Source: Candidatus Saccharimonadota bacterium (GTDB taxonomy: Bacteria > Patescibacteriota > Saccharimonadia > Saccharimonadales > UBA4665). From it: a stretch of 6,129 nucleotides of DNA. Positions 1 to 5,467 of this stretch are shown here, one piece after another. The stretch spans positions 1 to 6,129 of the forward strand of contig JAQGGU010000038.1 in NCBI GenBank assembly GCA_028289265.1, read 5' to 3'. Positions within the stretch are counted from its first letter, which is position 1, and each line of letters opens with the position of its first letter. A program made the position numbers and the translations under genes. The notes under the pieces are model-generated. The model did no database searches, was not told the DNA's origin, and worked only from the letters and a program-made list of their open reading frames with translations.

Positions 1-22
1 AATTAACGGAGGTTCTACTACA

Positions 23-223
23 ATGGCTGGAACTAAAGCTGGCGGCCAAGCTGCTGCCGCAACTAACAAGAAAAAATACGGTTCTGACTTTTACGCTAAA
101 ATTGGCGCAAAGGGTGGCCGCTTAGGCCGCACCGGTGGTTTTGCTGCTAACCGCGACCTCGCTCGCCTCGCTGGCGCAAAGGGTGGCCGCATTAGTCGCC
201 GCTCAAAGAAAACTGAAGCTTAA
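23..223 (+). CDS. KGG-repeat small basic protein (stress-induced/con-10-like)
   Basis: A 66-aa, strongly basic, Gly/Ala-rich protein. It carries two copies of a GAKGGR motif (residues 28-33 and 51-56), the first preceded by an aromatic-containing stretch (FYAKI, 23-27). This matches the short KGG-motif proteins related to fungal con-10 and bacterial general-stress proteins, which are usually 50-80 aa and lack a known enzymatic activity. I count about 16 Lys/Arg against 3 acidic residues, so nucleic-acid binding is conceivable, but that is inference. The start is supported by a CGGAGGT ribosome-binding site at 7-13, nine bases before the ATG. Any promoter lies left of the window. The gene is followed by a hairpin terminator and converges with the minus-strand gene ending at 276. 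No signal peptide or membrane segment is visible. Family assignment is fairly secure; the role is not known. Confidence 0.88.
   Translation: MAGTKAGGQAAAATNKKKYGSDFYAKIGAKGGRLGRTGGFAANRDLARLAGAKGGRISRRSKKTEA
103..190 (+). repeat. 19-nt exact direct repeat inside the KGG gene
   Basis: The bases at 103-121 and 172-190 are identical over 19 nt. They encode the two GAKGGR motifs of the KGG protein. Identity at the third codon positions as well as the first two suggests a recent internal duplication, gene-conversion-like homogenisation, or strong codon preference. Confidence 0.85.
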
Positions 224-242
224 ATAGCCCGGAATTCTTATG

Positions 243-272
243 AAAAACCGTCCCTCTAGGGGCGGTTTTTTT
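243..272. terminator. Bidirectional intrinsic terminator
   Basis: Twelve bases (243-254) pair with 259-270 around a TCTA loop, with one G-U wobble. The stem is flanked by five A residues on the left and seven T residues on the right (266-272). Read on either strand this gives a GC-containing hairpin followed by a U tract. It lies 19 bases after the KGG stop codon and 3 bases after the TAG of the convergent minus-strand gene (276-278), so it can serve both genes. Confidence 0.88.
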
Positions 273-275
273 AGT

Positions 276-773
276 CTAAAGGTGTTTTTCGGCGAAAATC
301 ACTGCTTGTTCGCGAGTTTGACTTCGGCGGTACGGCCGGCAGAAACGCGACGGGCTGACATGCCAACGCGTACGGCAGTTGAAGCAGCGGTAAAAGTTTG
401 TGCTGTCCATTTGAATGCACTGCGCGCCGCAACCTGGGCATAAAGAGCGGCGATATAACCAGTCCCGGTAGGTGTCGAGGCAGTCCTGGACATAGTCGCT
501 ATCGATGGTGATCTTGTGGGTGTGTGCCAAGGCAAGGGCGTGTTCCCAGGCGGCGACTTCGAGATGTAGTAGCTCTAGATCGGCTTTATACGTCGTGTGC
601 TTCAGTAGTCCATGGCTGGTTTCATGTAGCAGTGACCATATGCTCGAGGCTTGGTCGTACTTGGTGTCGTCATAAAAAACTTCCGATGTTTCTGGCGACC
701 AATAAAATGATGTCGCTGGTACATATGTAAGATGTGGATAGGCCTCGGACAGGGTTTTAACGAGCGAACGCAC
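276..773 (-). CDS. HExxH putative metalloprotease with C-terminal zinc ribbon
   Basis: A 165-aa protein of no family that I can name firmly. Residues 50-54 read HETSH, an HExxH zinc-metallopeptidase motif in a predicted helix. E72 and E77, in the following segment LEVAAWEHA, could supply the third metal ligand; this spacing recalls ImmA/IrrE-type minimal metallopeptidases, but the resemblance is limited. The C-terminal third has CPGC (112-115) and CFNC (130-133), a typical four-cysteine zinc ribbon, with extra Cys at 119 and 145 and a very basic end. No signal peptide or membrane helix is seen, so it is probably cytoplasmic. The start is GTG, chosen because AAAGGAG (787-781 on the minus strand) lies seven bases upstream and no other start fits. 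The start codon lies inside the 3' tail of the interrupted ROK frame, so the two probably formed an operon with translational coupling. Substrate unknown; a peptidase role is inference from the motif. Confidence 0.8.
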   Translation of the reverse strand: MRSLVKTLSEAYPHLTYVPATSFYWSPETSEVFYDDTKYDQASSIWSLLHETSHGLLKHTTYKADLELLHLEVAAWEHALALAHTHKITIDSDYVQDCLDTYRDWLYRRSLCPGCGAQCIQMDSTNFYRCFNCRTRWHVSPSRFCRPYRRSQTREQAVIFAEKHL

Positions 774-903
774 CGTATGTCTCCTTTGCTAGATCATAGC
801 ATCCAAACAGGACTGCTTCTTCGGGGCGTTTCGCGCCGCATAAGTCGGGCAGGGGAACGAGCGGGGTCTCGTGCTTTTTGAGCTCTTCTTTGAGAAGTTT
901 GCC
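757..903 (-). pseudogene. Detached C-terminal tail of the ROK kinase gene
   Basis: Reading on in the ROK frame after the TAA at 904-906 gives 48 uninterrupted codons, then TAA at 757-759. The translation begins GKLLKEELKKHETPLV and includes KRPEEAVLFGCYDLAKE, which is the typical end of ROK proteins: the RPEEAVLFGC stretch before the final helix. With the stop read as an amino acid, the protein would be 273 aa. Other ROK proteins have an aromatic residue near the stop position, so a single change of TAC or TAT (Tyr) to TAA is the simplest explanation. The tail has no start codon of its own and is unlikely to be translated separately. Its last 17 bases overlap the next gene's coding sequence. 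Alternatives are a sequencing or assembly error, or stop readthrough. Confidence 0.85.
781..787 (-). promoter_or_regulatory. Ribosome-binding site for the GTG-started metalloprotease gene
   Basis: The minus strand reads AAAGGAG here, seven bases before the GTG at 773. It decides the start of the downstream gene, which has no nearby ATG. It lies within the coding frame of the ROK C-terminal tail. Confidence 0.75.
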
Positions 904-1578
904 TTAACGGTCAAAATAAGTTCCGACGCTGCCGCCGATGATTATAACTTCCGGTTCGGTGATTGCCATGAGCTCTACCAGGCCGGGCTTGAGGTCTCTA
1001 ACTATGGATTGCCAGGTCTTCTTGTCGTGGATATCTTCGGCCCGTTTACCATAACGCTCAACAATGGCATGTCCAGAGGCAAAACTTTCCCAGGGTACTA
1101 ATTTCCCATGGTGCATAGCTAGCATACCTCTGCCGCCGGAGTCGCCGATGGCATCGTCAATTTTTCGGTCAACCACGAGTCCATATCCAATGCCGGTGCT
1201 TACGGTGACATACAAAACTTTGGAATACTTATCTTTTACCATCATGGCCTCGGATAGAGCGGCGAGCTTGGCGTCATTGTCTATGACTACCGGGCACTTT
1301 AAAATGCGTTCGACATCGTGCTGGATAGGCACGTTTTTCCAGGGAAGGTTACCTAGGGCTACGCCACGGCCATGTGTCCGATCGATAAGTCCCGGAGCGC
1401 CGACGCCAGCGGCCCGAAACTCTTTTTCTGCCAGTTTATGCACAGCAAATCGTAGCTCATGCAGGAAAAAGTCGTAATTTTTAGGGGTTTCAAAGCGTAT
1501 TTTCTCGGTAATAACGCCATTATCATCAAGAGAAGCTACTAAAGTTTTTGTCCCCCCGATGTCAACGCTTGCGTACAT
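904..1578 (-). CDS. ROK-family sugar kinase homologue, truncated by an in-frame stop
   Basis: A 224-aa ROK-family protein (the family includes glucokinases and other ATP-dependent sugar kinases and some repressors). Visible motifs are the N-terminal phosphate loop DIGGTKT (6-12), GAPG (60-63), the IDNDA segment with D102 as the likely catalytic base (99-103), the second phosphate motif STGIGYG (127-133), FASG (166-169), and the adenosine-side IIIGGSVG (212-219). There is no helix-turn-helix, so it is kinase-like rather than an NagC/XylR-type regulator. ROK proteins are usually about 290-320 aa. This one stops at TAA (904-906) just after TYFDR, but the frame continues with ROK C-terminal sequence to 757 (see next entry). 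The usual ROK zinc-binding cysteine cluster is absent, and the sugar-binding ExGH motif is not recognisable; the corresponding place reads GGRG (148-151). The ATG has no Shine-Dalgarno sequence but a TATACT lies seven bases upstream. Family assignment is secure; activity is doubtful because of the truncation and motif loss. Confidence 0.85.
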   Translation of the reverse strand: MYASVDIGGTKTLVASLDDNGVITEKIRFETPKNYDFFLHELRFAVHKLAEKEFRAAGVGAPGLIDRTHGRGVALGNLPWKNVPIQHDVERILKCPVVIDNDAKLAALSEAMMVKDKYSKVLYVTVSTGIGYGLVVDRKIDDAIGDSGGRGMLAMHHGKLVPWESFASGHAIVERYGKRAEDIHDKKTWQSIVRDLKPGLVELMAITEPEVIIIGGSVGTYFDR

Positions 1579-1585
1579 TGATTAC

Positions 1586-1591
1586 AGTATA
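1586..1591 (-). promoter_or_regulatory. -10 element TATACT upstream of the ROK gene, probable leaderless start
   Basis: On the minus strand TATACT occupies 1591-1586 and is followed by seven bases and then the ATG at 1578. A start site at the normal distance from a -10 box would fall on or beside the ATG, and there is no Shine-Dalgarno sequence. No convincing -35 box is seen at 16-18 bp (the 17-bp position reads ACCCAA), so the promoter is weaker on paper than its divergent partner. Confidence 0.5.
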
Positions 1592-1680
1592 GTACTAACT
1601 AAGGCCGCTTGGGTAGCCATATAGTGCTAATTTACGACAAAAGGTGTGGATAGTATAAGCGTAAGCTGTATGAATTATCA

Positions 1681-1709
1681 TAGACACAAGTATAAAAATG
1701 TAGTATAAT
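1681..1709 (+). promoter_or_regulatory. Promoter of the lipoprotein gene, probable leaderless transcript
   Basis: A -35 box TAGACA (1681-1686, five of six consensus bases), a 17-bp spacer and a perfect TATAAT (1704-1709). Seven bases separate the -10 box from the ATG at 1717, so transcription should begin at or within a base or two of the start codon. The stretch before the ATG is A/T-rich and has no Shine-Dalgarno sequence. Confidence 0.8.
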
Positions 1710-1716
1710 AACATAA

Positions 1717-2376
1717 ATGAATAGACTTATACAACGCGCGGCAGTTCCTTTGGCGGTAAGTGGAATATTTTTAAGTGGTTGCGGTGAGGCTCCGGCGCAC
1801 GAAGCGGAAACCGTAGAACAGTTGGAATCGGTCTTAGAGCCTGTTGCAATTGACCTTGCTAGCAAAGCCATACAGCTAGCGGCTGAGGGCGAGGCAGGTA
1901 TTAAGGTTTTCGACGACCCTGATGAACCTGGACGCGCGATTATCAGTGACTTGTTTAGTGAGAATTCTGATCAAAACCGGATTTGGGTCGAACTGCAACG
2001 GGTGGACGGTGTGCTCGACGCGACGACCGTAAAAGAAGTTACGGTCGAACTAGGTGAATGCCATAAAGTTTCTGATGACAAATCTGAATGCACCTGGGGT
2101 AGCCAAAGTTCAATATATGCACCTGGAACAGAGCTTGATGGCATCTATCTAAAAGGTGCCGTCCGTCAGGAATGGGTCGGCCTGGAAAGCAGCTTTACAA
2201 ACTACGAAGCGATGGGGATTGACGGCCCAAGCACAGGCGGCTATGAAATAGACACTGTTGATACGTATGCCAAAGATGAAATTACTAATGAGCCGACTGG
2301 ACCCGTTAGAACTGCTAAAGTAATTCTTACTGAACTTATAGAAGATTTTGATCTAGCCGTTCAACTTGAGTACTAA
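1717..2376 (+). CDS. Predicted lipoprotein of unknown function
   Basis: A 219-aa protein with a lipoprotein signal peptide: basic residues R3 and R7, a hydrophobic stretch from about residue 8 to 19, and a lipobox LSGC (19-22), so C22 would be lipidated and the mature part anchored on the outer face of the cytoplasmic membrane. Just after the cysteine there is an acidic, Ala/Glu-rich segment (24-60) that probably forms a helix or linker. The rest is mixed and likely beta-rich, strongly acidic overall, with two cysteines (C115, C125) that could form a disulfide. I do not recognise a family and see no catalytic motif. The gene stands alone between a divergent ROK gene and the S1 gene, which has its own promoter. 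The ATG is preferred because it immediately follows a near-consensus promoter and opens directly into the signal peptide. Surface binding or host-interaction roles are possible for an episymbiont, but nothing in the sequence shows this. Confidence 0.8.
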   Translation: MNRLIQRAAVPLAVSGIFLSGCGEAPAHEAETVEQLESVLEPVAIDLASKAIQLAAEGEAGIKVFDDPDEPGRAIISDLFSENSDQNRIWVELQRVDGVLDATTVKEVTVELGECHKVSDDKSECTWGSQSSIYAPGTELDGIYLKGAVRQEWVGLESSFTNYEAMGIDGPSTGGYEIDTVDTYAKDEITNEPTGPVRTAKVILTELIEDFDLAVQLEY

Positions 2377-2399
2377 GTACGGTCCGCAGTGTACATCTC

Positions 2400-2428
2400 T
2401 TGTGGAACTCCTTAAATAGCGGTATAAT
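2400..2428 (+). promoter_or_regulatory. Promoter of the S1/infB cluster
   Basis: TTGTGG (2400-2405), a 17-bp spacer and a perfect TATAAT (2423-2428). The expected start is near 2435, giving an untranslated leader of about 89 nt before the ATG at 2524. It lies 23 bp after the lipoprotein stop. I see no clear intrinsic terminator between that stop and this promoter. Confidence 0.7.
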
Positions 2429-2434
2429 TAGGGT

Positions 2435-2523
2435 AATCTTTGAGAATCTCTACTATTGGTATGCCGTCAAGGTCTACTGTAAGGGCTCTCACAGAAATAC
2501 ACTACGAAGGAGGCACCTAAGAA
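2435..2523 (+). promoter_or_regulatory. Long 5' leader of the S1-domain gene with strong ribosome-binding site
   Basis: The leader ends with AAGGAGG (2507-2513), ten bases before the ATG, the strongest Shine-Dalgarno sequence in the window. Only short complementary pieces are seen, for example TGAGA (2441-2445) with TCTCA (2487-2491), which is too weak to call a riboswitch. Ribosomal protein genes such as E. coli rpsA are autoregulated through their leaders, so control at this site is plausible but not shown. Confidence 0.4.
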
Positions 2524-3594
2524 ATGCCAAAAGAATCTACTAAATTAACTATGGACGAGCTTTTAGCTCAGTCTGAGCTAAAACAGCTCGAAGCCGGCGA
2601 CGTCGTCGAAGGAACCGTCACCTCTGTCAAGAAACACGAGATGTGGGTTGACCTAGGCGCGCGCGGTGTCGGTGTGGTCATGCGCCGCGAAATCGGCCAC
2701 GGCCAGACCTTGGAAGAAGGCGCTACTATTACAGTCAGCGTTATCGACCCTGAAATGGACGAAGGCTATGCACTGCTTTCAATGAAGCGTGCCGCCAAGG
2801 ATCGTGGCTGGGATGAACTCCAACGCCAACACGAAGCTGGCGAAGTCATCGAGATAAGCCCATACGACGCAAACCGCGGTGGTCTGCTCGTGGAGCTCGA
2901 AGGTATCCGCGGATTCCTGCCAGTATCTCAGCTTGCAGCTGGACACTACCCACGCGTATCTGGCGCTGACAAGGACGAGATCCTGCAGAAGCTCAACGCA
3001 TTGGTCAACCAGGTCTTACGCGTAAAGATCCTCGACGTATCCCGCAAGGACAACAAGCTTATCTTCTCCGAGAAGGAAGCCGTGAAGGGTGACATGCAGA
3101 ACCGTCTTGAGAACCTGAAAGCAGGTGATGACGTCGAAGGTGTCGTGACTGGTGTCATCGACTTCGGTGCATTCGTCAACGTTGACGGTATCGAAGGTCT
3201 GATTCACATTTCAGAAATCTCATGGGAGCGCGTCGACGACCCACGTAACTACGTGAAGGTTGGCGATACAGTCAAGGCTAAGATCATTTCGATCGACAAA
3301 GACCGCTTGAGCTTGAGTCTTAAGCAGACCAGCGAAGACCCATGGTTGCAGGACGTTAAGAAGTTCAGCAAGGGTGACGTCGTTGAGGGTAAGATTACCC
3401 GCATCACACCATTCGGTGCATTCGTGCAGCTCAGCCCATCAGTTGAAGCTCTCGTACACGTCAGCGAAATGGGTGACGACGAAGGTGTTGATCCTGAGAA
3501 GATCTTCCAGCTCAACGAAAAGAAACAATTCAAGGTCCTCGACATAGACACCGAGCACCGCAAAATTGCACTTAGTCTTAAAGACGCTAAGTAG
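2524..3594 (+). CDS. S1 RNA-binding domain protein (30S ribosomal protein S1-like, four S1 domains)
   Basis: A 356-aa cytoplasmic protein built of four tandem S1 (OB-fold) domains at about residues 23-89, 105-185, 200-268 and 283-353. Domains 3 and 4 carry the classic signatures, VTGVIDFGAFV with GLIHISE and ITRITPFGAFV with ALVHVSE; domains 1 and 2 are more divergent (MWVDLGARGVGVVM and GLLVELEGIRGFLPVSQL). E. coli S1 has six domains and Firmicutes-type versions have four, so this is the shorter form. S1 binds mRNA and helps load it onto the 30S subunit; there is no KH domain, so it is not NusA. Codons are strongly biased toward C-ending forms (GAC, CGC, ATC, AAC), as expected for a highly expressed gene, more so than the neighbours. 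The start is fixed by AAGGAGG upstream. It precedes infB by 50 bp. The symbol rpsA is likely but not given, because shorter S1-domain proteins are often separate paralogues. Confidence 0.9.
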   Translation: MPKESTKLTMDELLAQSELKQLEAGDVVEGTVTSVKKHEMWVDLGARGVGVVMRREIGHGQTLEEGATITVSVIDPEMDEGYALLSMKRAAKDRGWDELQRQHEAGEVIEISPYDANRGGLLVELEGIRGFLPVSQLAAGHYPRVSGADKDEILQKLNALVNQVLRVKILDVSRKDNKLIFSEKEAVKGDMQNRLENLKAGDDVEGVVTGVIDFGAFVNVDGIEGLIHISEISWERVDDPRNYVKVGDTVKAKIISIDKDRLSLSLKQTSEDPWLQDVKKFSKGDVVEGKITRITPFGAFVQLSPSVEALVHVSEMGDDEGVDPEKIFQLNEKKQFKVLDIDTEHRKIALSLKDAK

Positions 3595-3644
3595 TATGTA
3601 GATAAAATAGCATTGGCTTCAAGGCCGGAAAGGGTGTCGACATT

Positions 3645-5414
3645 ATGGCAAACGCCACTACAATTGAAATAGAAGATATGATAACTGTCGGCACTCTGGC
3701 CGAGAAGCTGATGCTACCTGTCGGTAAAGTAATCGGCGAGCTGATGAAAAACGGCGTCATGGCGACGGTCAATGAGCGCATTGACTTTGACACTGCGCAG
3801 ATTATCGTCGGTGAGCTTGGACTCGATGTCGAGCTCAAAAGAAAAGAGGCGGCTGCGCCGATTACGACAACCCGGGACAAAAACTCTATCAGCGATAAAG
3901 CAGTAGGCCGTCCACCGGTTATTGCTGTCATGGGCCACGTCGACCACGGTAAAACCAGCTTGCTGGACCGTATTCGTGGCGCCAATGTCGTGAAAGGTGA
4001 AGCCGGCGGTATTACGCAGCATATATCTGCTTATCAAATAGAACATAACGGCCGCAAGATTACCTTTTTAGATACTCCGGGCCATGAAGCCTTTGCGGCT
4101 ATCCGCGAGCATGGCGCCTTATTGACCGACATCGTTATTATTGTTGTTGCCGCCGATGACGGCGTGAAGCCGCAGACAATTGAGGCCATCCGCTTTGCCC
4201 GCAAGGCTGGTGTGCGTATCGTCGTGGCTATGAACAAGATGGATAAAGAGGGTGCTAACCCCGACCGCGTCAAGCAGGAGCTAGCCGAGCAAGACTTGCT
4301 TATCGAAGAGTGGGGCGGTGACATCGTCGTCGTTCCTGTGTCGGCAAAAACAGGCGAGGGTGTTCCCGCGTTACTCGACATGTTACTGCTAGTCTCTGAC
4401 GTAGAAGAATTGAAAGCAGAAGTCGACGTGCCAGCACGAGGGCTTATTATTGAAGCGCACATCGAACAGGGACGTGGTCCAGTGGCACACGCCCTGGTGG
4501 AATCCGGTACCGTGAAACGTGGCGACTTTATTGTGGCGGGTGGCACCTATGCCAAGATCCGTAACCTCGAATCAACTGACGGTAAAACTATCAAGGAAGC
4601 AACGCCTTCGACACCGGTTGTTATCACCGGTTTTAAAGAATTACCTGAGTTCGGTGACGAGTTTGCTGTAGTCGCAAATGAAAAAGCTGCCCGTGCTGAA
4701 GCAAGCGCAACTGCAACCGGCAAGAAAAACGCTGGCGGCCGCTTGGATATGAACAGTACCGAGCTGATCCGGATGATTAACCGCAACAATAAGGTGGAAG
4801 AGTTCAATATTATTATTAAGGCCGATGTACAAGGCTCGCTGACCTCTGTCATGGATAGCCTTAAAGCGCTGGATACCGATGAAGTCGCCGTCCGAGTTGT
4901 CGGTTCTGGTGTCGGTACGATTACTGAGAATGATGCTCATATGGCACACACTAGTAATGCTGTAATTTATGGTTTCAACGTCGTACTGCCAAGCAATATC
5001 AAGCAACATGCTTCACGTGATAAAGTCAGTATTCGTCTGTATAAAGTCATATATGAGCTCATAGATGATGTTCGCGAAGAGCTTACTAAGCGCCTAGCAC
5101 CTGAAATCATCGAAACCGATCTCGGTCGGCTTGTCGTCCGAGGTATATTTAAGACCACCAAGACTGAGGTCATTTGTGGCGGTGAAGTCACCAAGGGCAA
5201 ACTGGTGGCGCCAGCACTGGCACGAGTCATGCGCGACGGAGAGAAAATAGCCGACGTAGAGGTCACCGGCCTTAAGCGCGGTCCCAATGACGCCAAGGAA
5301 ATCTTTGAAAGCGAAATGTGCGGTATGAGTATTAAGACCTCTGGCCGCGTAGAACTTCAAGAAGGTGACCATATTGAATTATTCACCAGGGAAATGGTAC
5401 AGAGAAGTCTTTAA
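3645..5414 (+). CDS. infB: Translation initiation factor IF-2
   Basis: A 589-aa translational GTPase that brings initiator fMet-tRNA to the 30S subunit and promotes subunit joining. An IF-2N-type module (about 12-60) is followed by a short linker and the G domain: G1 GHVDHGKT (97-104), G2 GGITQHI (121-127), G3 DTPGHE (143-148), G4 NKMD (197-200) and G5 SAK (233-235). Domain II spans about 264-350, domain III about 375-460, and the C-terminal tRNA-binding beta-barrel about 485-580, where CGGEVTKGKL and EMCGMSI sit at the places of the usual GxVxxG and ECGI motifs. All GTPase motifs are intact. It is shorter than E. coli IF-2 (890 aa) because the long N-terminal region is lacking, as in many reduced genomes. 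The ATG has a moderate ribosome-binding site (AAAGGG, 3629-3634). A TAAAAT at 3603-3608 could be a -10 box but no good -35 is seen, so cotranscription with the S1 gene is likely. Confidence 0.97.
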   Translation: MANATTIEIEDMITVGTLAEKLMLPVGKVIGELMKNGVMATVNERIDFDTAQIIVGELGLDVELKRKEAAAPITTTRDKNSISDKAVGRPPVIAVMGHVDHGKTSLLDRIRGANVVKGEAGGITQHISAYQIEHNGRKITFLDTPGHEAFAAIREHGALLTDIVIIVVAADDGVKPQTIEAIRFARKAGVRIVVAMNKMDKEGANPDRVKQELAEQDLLIEEWGGDIVVVPVSAKTGEGVPALLDMLLLVSDVEELKAEVDVPARGLIIEAHIEQGRGPVAHALVESGTVKRGDFIVAGGTYAKIRNLESTDGKTIKEATPSTPVVITGFKELPEFGDEFAVVANEKAARAEASATATGKKNAGGRLDMNSTELIRMINRNNKVEEFNIIIKADVQGSLTSVMDSLKALDTDEVAVRVVGSGVGTITENDAHMAHTSNAVIYGFNVVLPSNIKQHASRDKVSIRLYKVIYELIDDVREELTKRLAPEIIETDLGRLVVRGIFKTTKTEVICGGEVTKGKLVAPALARVMRDGEKIADVEVTGLKRGPNDAKEIFESEMCGMSIKTSGRVELQEGDHIELFTREMVQRSL

Positions 5415-5442
5415 TAGAAACACTGGCTGGCCGTGGTAGAAT
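5415..5442 (+). promoter_or_regulatory. Possible extended -10 promoter before the DUF5663-like gene
   Basis: TGG-TAGAAT at 5434-5442 fits an extended -10 element (TGN plus five of six TATAAT bases). A weak -35 TAGAAA (5415-5420) lies 16 bp upstream. The predicted start near 5449 leaves about 19 nt of leader containing AGGAAG. No terminator hairpin with a U tract is seen after infB, so this could be an internal promoter on top of readthrough. Confidence 0.4.
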
Positions 5443-5467
5443 GATGATGAAAAGATAGGAAGAAAGT

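Noticed and set aside
240..443. 67-aa plus-strand open frame starting in the terminator
   Set aside because: Its start is inside the hairpin stem and it runs antisense to the metalloprotease gene's zinc-ribbon region.
904..906. Alternative genetic code reading TAA as an amino acid
   Set aside because: Most other genes in the window end at TAA or TAG in expected positions (TAA for the KGG, lipoprotein and IF-2 genes), so TAA is a genuine stop here.
1064..1477. 137-aa plus-strand open frame opposite the ROK gene
   Set aside because: It lies fully antisense to a clear ROK-family coding sequence, has no ribosome-binding site and its translation shows no recognisable motif; it is a shadow frame.
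2380..2405. Possible terminator after the lipoprotein gene (CCGCA pairing with TGTGG)
   Set aside because: The stem is only five pairs with a wobble, has no U tract and overlaps the -35 box of the S1 promoter.
4034..4546. 170-aa minus-strand open frame within infB
   Set aside because: It is antisense to the conserved G domain of IF-2, Ser/Thr/Pro-rich as expected from reversed codons, and has no upstream signals.
5421..5436. Possible hairpin after infB
   Set aside because: The short GGC/GCC and CAC/GTG complementarity leaves a two-base loop and has no U tract, so it does not qualify as a terminator.
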